Assembly (NCBI GenBank): GCA_902795095.1
Contig: CADBKB010000085.1
Span: 2,730-9,057 of the forward strand
Length of the DNA stretch: 6,328 nucleotides
Direction of reading: 5' to 3'
Source: Oscillospiraceae bacterium
Lineage (GTDB): Bacteria; Bacillota_A; Clostridia; Oscillospirales; Oscillospiraceae
Positions 1 through 5,931 of this stretch are shown here, piece by piece (within the stretch, counting starts at the first letter, position 1; every line of letters starts with the position of its first letter). A program made the translations under genes and the position numbers. The notes under the pieces were generated by a model. The model did no database searches, was not told the DNA's origin, and saw only the letters and a program-made list of their open reading frames with translations.

Positions 1-2657
1 TGAGCGCCGTCCGCCGCGCCGAAGGACAGGGACTTCAGGGTGAAGGTGTAGCCCTCGGTCATGCCGGTGTAGGCGTCGATGATCAGGTATTCGCCTTCGA
101 TGCCGGTATCCTCATAGCGGAACATCTCGGTGAAATTCTCGCCGTCGGAGGAGCGATAGCAGGCATAGGCGCCGTCGCCGAGCTGCTCGATGCGGAACCA
201 GTAGGTGCCCGCGGCGGACAGGCCCGGGGTGGAATTGAGGTCGTCGCTGTCGGCGGTGACAGCGCCGTCCACGCGCAGGAAGTTCTGCAGGGCGCCGTCG
301 CCGCCGCGGATGCCGCACATGTTCTGATAATCCTCGCCGTCGGCGGCATAGAAGCCGAAGAACTGATAGTAGCCGTTGTTCGCGGTGGGGTCAAAGTCAA
401 ATTCCAGCGTGGCGGTCCAGGGCATCGTGGAGGTCAGCGGGATCCGGATCAGATCCTCGGGGGTGTTGGCCTGATCGCCGGAGTTCTGGTCGTTGCAGGG
501 CTCCACGGCGTTGCGGGTGGCCTTGATCTCCAGGCCGGTGGGGGTGGGCCGCGCCGCCGTTTCGCCGATGATCTCATAGTCCGGGGAGGGCTTGGAGAAG
601 TCGATGCTTTCCTGCAGATGCGGGCCGTACCTGGGGATCTTCTTGACCCGGGTCTCGCCGCAGCGCGCGCAGGTGAAGATCATGTAGCCGGGACCCTCCT
701 CCGTGGGCTCCAGGATGACAGACCCGTCGTCCCAGTCGTGGCCCAGGGCGTCGGTGTAGTCGTGCTTGTAGCTCCGGCCGCAGATGGAGCAGGTGGCGGT
801 GGTGTAGCCGCCCTCCAGGCAGCCGGGGGCCGTGACCTCGTCCACATAGTTGTGAGCGTGGTCGCTGGGGTCGTCCTTCATCTCCGTGTCGCCGAGGGCA
901 AAGTAGTCGAAGTCCACGTAGCCGCCGGCCTGCTTGGTGGCGAAGTTGAAGATGCCGAAGCGGCAGCCGTCGAAATGGGTCGGATAGCCGAACTCCACCT
1001 TGCGGGACTTGCCGGGATCGATCCAGTTGACGCTGTCGGTGCTGTAATAGAAGTGGGCGTACTCGTTGCGGTAGGTGCGGTAGTCGAACCAGGTCTTGAA
1101 GTACACACGGGAGGTGCCGGGATCCAGCTCCTCGAGCACGTCCTCGATCCAGGGGTCGTTGTTGGAGAAGGACGCGTCCTGGCTGTCGCCGTTGCGCTGG
1201 CGGTAGACGATGTACTTTTTGTCTCCCTCGACGCGCACGGCCAGGTAGCCGTAGCTGCGGTGGAAGGCGCCGAAGCCGGCGATGTCGCCGTCGCGCATGC
1301 CGTCGATCTCCATGGCCACATGGCCCCAGCACTGGGGGCCGAAGGTGCGGGCGGTGAGCACGTTGCGGCAGTCGGTCATGGAGGTGGCGGTGGTCCCGTT
1401 GGTCAGGCGCAGGTAGCCCGCCCGCTCGGTCATGGACCAGTAGCGGTTGTCGGGCATGTGGTTCCATTCAAAGCCCAGGGGCAGGTTGGAGCCGTTGTAG
1501 GCGTAGCGCTCGGGCTCGACGGCGTTCTTCGGCGGGGCCTGCAGGGTCCAGGCCGGGCGGGTCTCGCCGTTGTCGAACTCCGTGGACTCCACGATGCTCT
1601 CCTTCGCGAAGGTCCCCTCCACGGGCACCGCCGCCCGGTCGGACCGGGAGGCCTTGCCGCTGGCGTTGGCCACCACGGGCCAGCCGTCGGCGTCGAAGGT
1701 GCAGGGGGTCAGGGCCAGGCCGCGGCCCGCCGCGCCGCGCAGGTGCATGAAGAAGCCCATCCACTTGCCCTCTGTCTGGGTGCTGCCGTCCACCATGTCC
1801 ACGATGCCGCCCTGGGCCAGGCCCTCGCTGCGGCCGTAGGAGTCGTCGATGATGACCTTGCCCTCGTAGGGGCCGTCCACGGTCTTGGACTTCCAGACGA
1901 GCTGCTGCTTGCCCGCGCCGGAGGGCCAGGTGCACATGAACACATAGTAGGTGTCGCCCACCTTGTAGGCATGGGTGGCCTCTAAGAAGGTGTTGTTCCT
2001 GCCGCAGACGTCGGAGGTCATCTGGCCGGTGATGATGGACTTTTTCCACTCCGAGCCGGAGAAGTCGGGCTTGAGCTTGTCCACGCTGATGGTGCCGGAG
2101 CCGGAGAACATGTAGATGTCCTCCCCCTCGAAGAGCATGGAGCCGTCGTGATAGAAGGTATTGCAGACGGAGAACTGCTCCCAGGTGCCGTTTTCAATGT
2201 CGTCGGTGCGGTAGAAATAGGTCTTGTTGGTGGTGTTGCAGGTGTGGGAAAGGTAGAATTTCTTGTCGTATTCGCGGTAGCGCAGGCTGGTGGCCCAGGA
2301 GCCCTTGCCGTAGTCGTACCGGCCGCTGCGCATGGCGAGCTGGTCGTAGTCGTCCAGGACGTTGTAGACGTAGCTGACCACCTTCCAGTTGACCAGGTCA
2401 TAGGACTTCATGATGGGCACGCCCGGGCAGAAGTGCATGGAGGTGCTGGTCATGTAGTAGGCGTCGCCCACGCGGATGATGTCGGGGTCGGGGGTGTCGG
2501 AATCGACGCAGGCGTCGTTGTCGAAGGTGCCGTCGCCGTTGTCGCTGGAGGAGCCCCAGTAGGGCTCGTCGGCGGCGAAGCTCACCGGGCCCAGGCAGCT
2601 CAGGCAAAGCATCAGCGCCAGAGCAGCGGCGCACAGGCGGATCAAAGTGTGTTTCAT
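1..2657 (-). CDS. Secreted glycoside hydrolase family 43 (beta-xylosidase/arabinofuranosidase-like), C-terminus cut by window edge
   Basis: The frame is open for 885 codons from the ATG at 2655-2657 and runs off the left edge. Residues 1-28 are a signal peptide (MKHTLIR, a hydrophobic stretch, then V-S-F-A before A29). Residues 50-335 match the GH43 five-bladed propeller. Base D57 lies in PDPDIIRVGDAYYM, pKa-modulating D171 in HDGSMLF, and acid E226 in FLEATHAYK; the spacing suits the family. The late motif AQGGIVDM and the closing DGWPVV are also present. Residues 361-590 resemble the GH43 C-terminal beta-sandwich (N399-H-M-P-D-N-R-Y406). Residues 600-672 hold two ribbon modules (C623-x2-C626, H640, C663-x2-C666). 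Residues 705-885 look like a second lectin-type sandwich. By family, it removes xylose or arabinose from plant glycans outside the cell; the substrate cannot be read from sequence. Any anchor would lie beyond the edge. Confidence 0.93.
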   Translation of the reverse strand, partial: MKHTLIRLCAAALALMLCLSCLGPVSFAADEPYWGSSSDNGDGTFDNDACVDSDTPDPDIIRVGDAYYMTSTSMHFCPGVPIMKSYDLVNWKVVSYVYNVLDDYDQLAMRSGRYDYGKGSWATSLRYREYDKKFYLSHTCNTTNKTYFYRTDDIENGTWEQFSVCNTFYHDGSMLFEGEDIYMFSGSGTISVDKLKPDFSGSEWKKSIITGQMTSDVCGRNNTFLEATHAYKVGDTYYVFMCTWPSGAGKQQLVWKSKTVDGPYEGKVIIDDSYGRSEGLAQGGIVDMVDGSTQTEGKWMGFFMHLRGAAGRGLALTPCTFDADGWPVVANASGKASRSDRAAVPVEGTFAKESIVESTEFDNGETRPAWTLQAPPKNAVEPERYAYNGSNLPLGFEWNHMPDNRYWSMTERAGYLRLTNGTTATSMTDCRNVLTARTFGPQCWGHVAMEIDGMRDGDIAGFGAFHRSYGYLAVRVEGDKKYIVYRQRNGDSQDASFSNNDPWIEDVLEELDPGTSRVYFKTWFDYRTYRNEYAHFYYSTDSVNWIDPGKSRKVEFGYPTHFDGCRFGIFNFATKQAGGYVDFDYFALGDTEMKDDPSDHAHNYVDEVTAPGCLEGGYTTATCSICGRSYKHDYTDALGHDWDDGSVILEPTEEGPGYMIFTCARCGETRVKKIPRYGPHLQESIDFSKPSPDYEIIGETAARPTPTGLEIKATRNAVEPCNDQNSGDQANTPEDLIRIPLTSTMPWTATLEFDFDPTANNGYYQFFGFYAADGEDYQNMCGIRGGDGALQNFLRVDGAVTADSDDLNSTPGLSAAGTYWFRIEQLGDGAYACYRSSDGENFTEMFRYEDTGIEGEYLIIDAYTGMTEGYTFTLKSLSFGAADGA

Positions 2658-2663
2658 AATGCG

Positions 2664-2669
2664 CTCCTT
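2664..2669 (-). promoter_or_regulatory. Ribosome binding site of the GH43 gene
   Basis: The minus strand reads AAGGAG six bases before the ATG at 2657. This fixes the start, which is followed directly by a normal signal peptide. A second AGGAG lies slightly further upstream, at about 2672-2676. Confidence 0.85.
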
Positions 2670-2732
2670 TTCTCCTGTGGATGATCTGTGTCCGCCGCGC
2701 CGCCTGCATTACACAGCGCGGCGCAGGGATGC

Positions 2733-2752
2733 TATAGTGTAATTATACTATA
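2733..2752. promoter_or_regulatory. 20-bp near-perfect palindrome over the -10 box, possible operator
   Basis: The two 10-base arms are TATAGTGTAA and, read on the other strand, TATAGTATAA; they differ at one position. The palindrome covers the -10 box and the expected start point, where a repressor would block transcription. AT-rich promoter DNA can form such symmetry by chance, and no regulator gene is present in the window. Confidence 0.45.
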
Positions 2753-2769
2753 ATATCCATGCGTTTCAA
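2742..2769 (-). promoter_or_regulatory. Sigma-A-type promoter of the GH43 gene
   Basis: On the minus strand, TTGAAA (2764-2769) is followed after 16 bases by a perfect TATAAT (2742-2747). The predicted transcript start is near 2735, giving a leader of roughly 78 nt. The DNA just upstream (2770-2830) is unusually AT-rich, with A/T runs that could act as an UP element. A 6-bp inverted repeat, TTCAAC (2765-2770) and GTTGAA (2780-2785), overlaps the -35 box. Confidence 0.75.
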
Positions 2770-2838
2770 CGAAAAAATTGTTGAATAATTCCATATCCTT
2801 CCGGGAGCATCGAAGAAAAACACAAAAATCGCCGGATT

Positions 2839-2978
2839 ATGAATTGCGCCAGCCGGCACATGAATTGCGCCTGCGGCGCATGAATTGCCCTGCGGGGCAT
2901 GAAGGCGCAATTCAATTCATGGCGAAGCCAATTCATGCCGCGCAGCGGCAATTCATGACGGCTGTGCCGTCAATTCAT
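2839..2978. repeat. Inverted array of mini-hairpins separated by ATGAATT/AATTCAT
   Basis: The heptamer ATGAATT begins at 2839, 2860 and 2880. Its complement AATTCAT begins at 2914, 2930, 2950 and 2972, so two arrays face each other. Each interval holds a short self-complementary hairpin with its own stem: 2867-2879 (GCGCC/GGCGC), 2887-2898 (GCCC/GGGC), 2921-2929 (GGC/GCC), 2937-2949 (GCCGC/GCGGC) and 2957-2971 (GACGGC/GCCGTC). The first interval (2846-2859) is an imperfect one. GAATTGCGCC at 2841-2850 and 2862-2871 is complemented exactly by GGCGCAATTC at 2904-2913. There is no T-run, so it is not a terminator, and it lies upstream of the GH43 promoter rather than in its leader. Function is unknown; it is probably a dispersed intergenic element. 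Confidence 0.85.
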
Positions 2979-3030
2979 CTGGAACCGTCAAAGCCGTACA
3001 CAGCAGCGGAGGGAGCTGTTTGCGGGGCAA

Positions 3031-3141
3031 CGCCGCGTAGGGGCCGAACTCGAAGCGTCACGAACGTATGCCCACATCGGCCCGCTGCAAGCCAACAGGA
3101 CAGACGCAGTCGGGCGCATGTGGGCATGCGCCCCTACGGCG
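3031..3141. repeat. 111-nt snap-back (imperfect inverted) intergenic repeat
   Basis: The outer arms are CGCCGCGTAGGGGC (3031-3044) and GCCCCTACGGCG (3130-3141), paired with a two-base bulge. The inner arms are CGTATGCCCACAT (3065-3077) and ATGTGGGCATGCG (3118-3130), complementary at 12 of 13 positions. GCCCG (3079-3083) then pairs with CGGGC (3111-3115), and CTGC (3084-3087) with GCAG (3106-3109). About 20 bases at 3045-3064 on the left arm have no partner. It has no coding capacity of its own and looks like a dispersed intergenic repeat or a decayed miniature element. Confidence 0.7.
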
Positions 3142-3234
3142 GTGAATCGATGGTTTGTACGCATGCGGATCGTGGCGCACGGTCCGGCAGCGACACGAAG
3201 CTGCTGACAGTCCCTCACATGGGAGAGGGGCTGT
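3142..3234. other. Intergenic stretch with two small hairpins, no gene
   Basis: GCAGC (3187-3191) pairs with GCTGC (3200-3204) around an 8-base loop. ACAGTCCCTC (3207-3216) pairs with GAGGGGCTGT (3225-3234) through ten positions including one G-T. Neither is followed by a T-run on either strand. The second hairpin abuts the T-tract of the neighbouring terminator. No coding signal was seen here. Confidence 0.5.
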
Positions 3235-3267
3235 AAAAACACCCCGATGCGCGAGCGCATCGGGGTG
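3235..3267 (-). terminator. Rho-independent terminator of the SLH/EF-Tu-like gene
   Basis: A perfect GC-rich inverted repeat, CACCCCGATGCGC (3240-3252) and GCGCATCGGGGTG (3255-3267), is followed on the minus strand by TTTTT (3235-3239). It begins about 31 bases after the stop codon. There is no T-run on the plus-strand side, so it acts in one direction and separates this gene from the GH43 gene. Confidence 0.93.
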
Positions 3268-3298
3268 CATGGTTCCGTTGATCCGTTGGGCGGTTTGC

Positions 3299-5695
3299 TT
3301 ACTTCTGAATTTCTTTGACGGTGAAGGTGCCGACGGTGCGGCCGCCCTCGCGGACCGCGACCTCCTGGCCGATATAGACGAAGGTGGGATTGATCAGATC
3401 GACGCTGACGTTGTAGGCTACGCCGCCGGGATCCAGCTTGCCGTCAGGCAGGCCGGTAACGGTGCCGGTGACGTCGTTGGTAGAGACATAGAACTGCGGC
3501 TTGTAGCCGTCGTTGATGGGATTGTGACGGCCGCCGTCGTATCTCGTCGTGAGCTTGAGGGTGCCCTTGAGCTGGGTCACGGGCACCAGGTCCGACTTCG
3601 CGCCGACCATGGCGTCGCCGCGGGCAACCAGGGTCTTGTCGATGTTGCCCAGCAGAATGCCCACGTTGTCGCCGGTCTCCGCCGAGTCCATCATCTTGTT
3701 GAACATCTCGATGCCCTCGACGGTGAAGGTCTCGTCCTTGGCCGCGCCGTCGGCAGAGCCGATGAGGCGGATCTTGTCGCCGACCTTCACCTTGCCGCTG
3801 GCGATCCGGCCGGTGGCGACCACGCCGCGGCCTGTGACGGTGAAGATGTCCTCGACGTACATGAGCAGATCGGTCTTGGCCAGGGTGTTGACCGGGGCCA
3901 GGTCGCGGTAGAGGAAGGTGACGATCTGGCCTCTCGTGCAGGTGGCCTTGGGGGCGAAGGTGGTGGGGCTGGTGCCGTTGGTGATGCCCTGCTCCACAGC
4001 CCACAGCACGGGGTTATAGTAGAAGTCCTTATCCGTCACGTCGGTGAAGGGATTCTCGCTGCTGGCAGGGGCGGGCTCGCCCTCGGTGCGCCACAGGAAG
4101 GTGACGACCTGGCCGCGGGTGCAGCCCAGGGCGGGGCCGAAGGTGGTGGGGGACATGCCGTTGGTGATGCCCTCGCCCACAGCCCACAGCACGGGCTGAT
4201 AGAAGTAGTCGGATTCCTTCACGTCGGTGAAGGGATTCGTGCTGACCTTCGGCTCGGGGCAGCCCATGGCGCGCCACAGGAAGGTGACGACCTGGCCGCG
4301 GGTGCAGGTCTGGCCGGGGCCGAAGTGGGTCTGATCCACGCCGTTGGTGACCTGGGGATTGTGGGTCACGGCCCACAGGACGGCCTTGAAGTAGTAGTCG
4401 GAGTCCTTCACATCCACGAAGGGGTTGCCGTCCTTGGTGACGATGCAGGTGAGGGTGTGATTGATCAGGATGCCGTCGCCCGTGGTGATCTTCCACTTGG
4501 ACACGTAGGTGCCCGACGGATCGTTCCGCTCGAAATGCTCCTTGGCACGGGTGGCGGTCACCTCGCCGACGGTGCCGTAGATGCGCGGGGGATCGACCTC
4601 GCCGTACCCCCAGTCCATGCCGGGAGGAATCTCGCCCTCGACGAGCTCACAGTCCTGGTAGCCGTATTCTTCCTTGTACTTGTTTACGTCAAAATAGACA
4701 TTCGCGTACTCGAAGGCGGTCAGGCTGACCATCTGGCTGGAGTTGTAGACCTTGGTGGGCTCGACGGTGATGTTCATGGTGTGGCGGAACAGGGTGCCGT
4801 CGTACAGCGTGATCTCAAAGACGGCTTTGTACTCGCCGGGGACCTTCGGAGCCTCATGCAGATACGGGCGGTCGGGCTCGCCGCCGTAGGACCAGTCCAT
4901 GGGCCAGGGCAGCTCGCCCTCGACGAGATGACAGTAGTCGACGAAGTCGTCGTTGTCAAAGGCCATGGTGAGGTGACCGGGATCCTCTTCGAACTTCAGC
5001 GTGACGTTCTGGGTGGATTCGATCGTCTTTGCAGGCGCGACCTTGACGGTCAGGGTGTGGTTGATGAGGGTGCCGTCGCCCAGGAGAATTTTCCAGAAGG
5101 AGACGTAGGTGCCGGCGGCAGTGGGCTTCTTGGAGAGCAGCCGCGGCGCGTCCACCTCGCCGGCGATCCAGTCCATGCCGGGAGGCAGCTCGCCATCATC
5201 GAAACGGCAGCCCGCGTAGTACGTGCCGTCAACGTACTGGCTGACGGTGAACGACGTGGTCGGGAAGTCGTCGCCCAGCTTTGTCGTGACGGTCTGCTCG
5301 GAGTCGATGGTCTTCGTGGGCTTGACCGTCAGGTAGAGGACGAAGTAGATGCGCTGGCCGTCTTCCAGGGTGACGTTCCAGCGGGCGTAGAAATCGCCGG
5401 TTTCCGTGGGCGTGCCCTTGATATAGAACTCACGGGCTTCATTGAAGTCCCAGCTCATGCCGCGGGGCAGCTCCAGGTACCAGCCCTTCTCGACGCTGTC
5501 GATCGGGGAAACTCTGCTGTACTTTTCCAGGTCGCTGAAGAAATCGATCCTTCCGCCCGGCAGCTCCTGGCAGGCGGTCAGGGTGAGCTCCTTCTCGACG
5601 GTGATCGGGTCCGCCGCCGCGGTGGGCAGGGACAGGCCGGCGAACAGACCGACCAGCATCACGACGACCAGGAGCAGGGATAGCGTGCGTTTCAT
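3299..5695 (-). CDS. Exported SLH-domain protein with Ig-like repeats and C-terminal EF-Tu domains II-III
   Basis: The gene is complete at 798 residues. Residues 1-28 are a signal peptide (MKRTLSLLL, cleavage likely after T-A-A-A28). Residues 31-421 form four repeats of about 95 residues, each with a core like GELPPGMDW, then G-T-Y and DGTLINHTLTV, as in He_PIG/Ig-like folds. Three SLH domains follow (about 424-475, 487-536 and 548-597), each ending CTRGQ(V/I)VTFL(W/Y)R. Residues 606-798 match EF-Tu domain II (E615-D-I-F-T-V-T-G-R-G, G661-I-E-M-F, G675-D-N-V-G) and domain III (G721-G-R-H, Y731-K-P-Q-F-Y, D741-V-T-G-T, R782-E-G-G-R-T-V-G). They end where EF-Tu ends. The GTPase domain with its P-loop is absent, so this is not a translation factor. 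SLH domains bind wall polymers in known proteins; a surface binding or adhesion role is inferred. No catalytic site was seen. Confidence 0.95.
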   Translation of the reverse strand: MKRTLSLLLVVVMLVGLFAGLSLPTAAADPITVEKELTLTACQELPGGRIDFFSDLEKYSRVSPIDSVEKGWYLELPRGMSWDFNEAREFYIKGTPTETGDFYARWNVTLEDGQRIYFVLYLTVKPTKTIDSEQTVTTKLGDDFPTTSFTVSQYVDGTYYAGCRFDDGELPPGMDWIAGEVDAPRLLSKKPTAAGTYVSFWKILLGDGTLINHTLTVKVAPAKTIESTQNVTLKFEEDPGHLTMAFDNDDFVDYCHLVEGELPWPMDWSYGGEPDRPYLHEAPKVPGEYKAVFEITLYDGTLFRHTMNITVEPTKVYNSSQMVSLTAFEYANVYFDVNKYKEEYGYQDCELVEGEIPPGMDWGYGEVDPPRIYGTVGEVTATRAKEHFERNDPSGTYVSKWKITTGDGILINHTLTCIVTKDGNPFVDVKDSDYYFKAVLWAVTHNPQVTNGVDQTHFGPGQTCTRGQVVTFLWRAMGCPEPKVSTNPFTDVKESDYFYQPVLWAVGEGITNGMSPTTFGPALGCTRGQVVTFLWRTEGEPAPASSENPFTDVTDKDFYYNPVLWAVEQGITNGTSPTTFAPKATCTRGQIVTFLYRDLAPVNTLAKTDLLMYVEDIFTVTGRGVVATGRIASGKVKVGDKIRLIGSADGAAKDETFTVEGIEMFNKMMDSAETGDNVGILLGNIDKTLVARGDAMVGAKSDLVPVTQLKGTLKLTTRYDGGRHNPINDGYKPQFYVSTNDVTGTVTGLPDGKLDPGGVAYNVSVDLINPTFVYIGQEVAVREGGRTVGTFTVKEIQK
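4088..4307 (-). repeat. In-frame 37-bp exact direct repeat between SLH domains 1 and 2
   Basis: Positions 4088-4124 and 4271-4307 are identical over 37 bases and are 183 bp apart (61 codons). They encode the C-T-R-G-Q-V-V-T-F-L-W-R end of SLH2 and SLH1. The matching part of SLH3 (about 3905-3941) is diverged. This suggests recent duplication or gene conversion between the first two SLH units. Confidence 0.85.
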
Positions 5696-5702
5696 GGTAT
5701 TT

Positions 5703-5709
5703 CCTCCTT
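5703..5709 (-). promoter_or_regulatory. Ribosome binding site of the SLH/EF-Tu-like gene
   Basis: The minus strand reads AAGGAGG seven bases before the ATG at 5693-5695. It selects the start that gives a full signal peptide. Confidence 0.9.
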
Positions 5710-5728
5710 TTCTTCTCGCATTTGTTTT

Positions 5729-5745
5729 TTCAGAAGCGTTCTGAA
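5729..5745 (-). other. Small hairpin in the 5' leader of the SLH/EF-Tu-like mRNA
   Basis: TTCAGAA (5729-5735) and TTCTGAA (5739-5745) form a perfect 7-bp stem with a 3-base loop. It lies about 19 nt upstream of the ribosome binding site in the predicted leader. No T-run follows in the direction of transcription, so it is not a terminator. It may stabilise the mRNA or have no role. Confidence 0.4.
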
Positions 5746-5791
5746 GGCTTCGGCAACGGCGGCCGGAGCATTCGAAGGGCAGATTGCTTCT

Positions 5792-5821
5792 ATTATAATT
5801 TTAGTATACTACTTCTGTCAT
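5792..5821 (-). promoter_or_regulatory. Promoter of the SLH/EF-Tu-like gene
   Basis: On the minus strand, ATGACA (5816-5821) is followed after 18 bases by a perfect TATAAT (5792-5797). An alternative pairing is TTGCAA (5825-5830), 16 bases, then TATACT (5803-5808). A perfect 10-bp palindrome, TAGTATACTA (5802-5811), lies in the spacer. The leader is about 90 nt. Confidence 0.65.
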
Positions 5822-5860
5822 GTTTTGCAAGGGCAATGTCTGAAAAAAATCCATCTGTAT

Positions 5861-5889
5861 TTGACGGACGCACTGTGGGGGTGTACAAT
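5861..5889 (+). promoter_or_regulatory. Promoter of the lipoprotein gene
   Basis: TTGACG (5861-5866) is followed after 17 bases by TACAAT (5884-5889). Each box matches consensus at five of six positions with ideal spacing. The expected start is near 5896, leaving a leader of about 36 nt. It is divergent from the promoter at 5792-5821 and does not overlap it. Confidence 0.75.
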
Positions 5890-5917
5890 AAAAAACGGAA
5901 ACAGCAACAGAATATTC

Positions 5918-5923
5918 AGGAGG
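5918..5923 (+). promoter_or_regulatory. Ribosome binding site of the lipoprotein gene
   Basis: AGGAGG lies eight bases before the ATG at 5932-5934, which begins a lysine-rich signal peptide. Confidence 0.9.
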
Positions 5924-5931
5924 AAACCGCA

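Noticed and set aside
618..1985. A 455-codon plus-strand open frame opposite the GH43 gene
   Set aside because: Its product is Val/Gly/Ala-rich with no recognisable motif. The opposite strand carries the complete GH43 catalytic set and beta-sandwich.
2839..2978. CRISPR array
   Set aside because: The constant unit is only 7 bases, the intervals are short and self-complementary, and the units reverse orientation at the centre. None of this fits CRISPR repeats and spacers.
2839..2978. Attenuator or riboswitch for the GH43 gene
   Set aside because: It lies upstream of the predicted promoter and therefore outside the leader, and has no T-run.
2778..3236. A plus-strand open frame of 152 codons across the intergenic region
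   Set aside because: It is translated through the hairpin array and the snap-back repeat, has no ribosome binding site, and gives no protein-like composition.
3155..5683. An 842-codon plus-strand open frame opposite the SLH/EF-Tu-like gene, longer than that gene
   Set aside because: It starts at TTG without a ribosome binding site, gives a low-complexity Gly/Ala/Val/Asp-rich product with no domain, and is a shadow of GC-rich codons on the other strand, where signal peptide, SLH and EF-Tu motifs are clear.
3299..5695. A true tuf gene or translational GTPase
   Set aside because: The P-loop, DxPG and NKxD motifs are absent, and the EF-Tu-like part follows a signal peptide and SLH domains.
1..5695. 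A two-gene operon of the SLH/EF-Tu-like gene and the GH43 gene
   Set aside because: A strong terminator at 3235-3267, about 580 bp of non-coding DNA and a separate consensus promoter lie between them.
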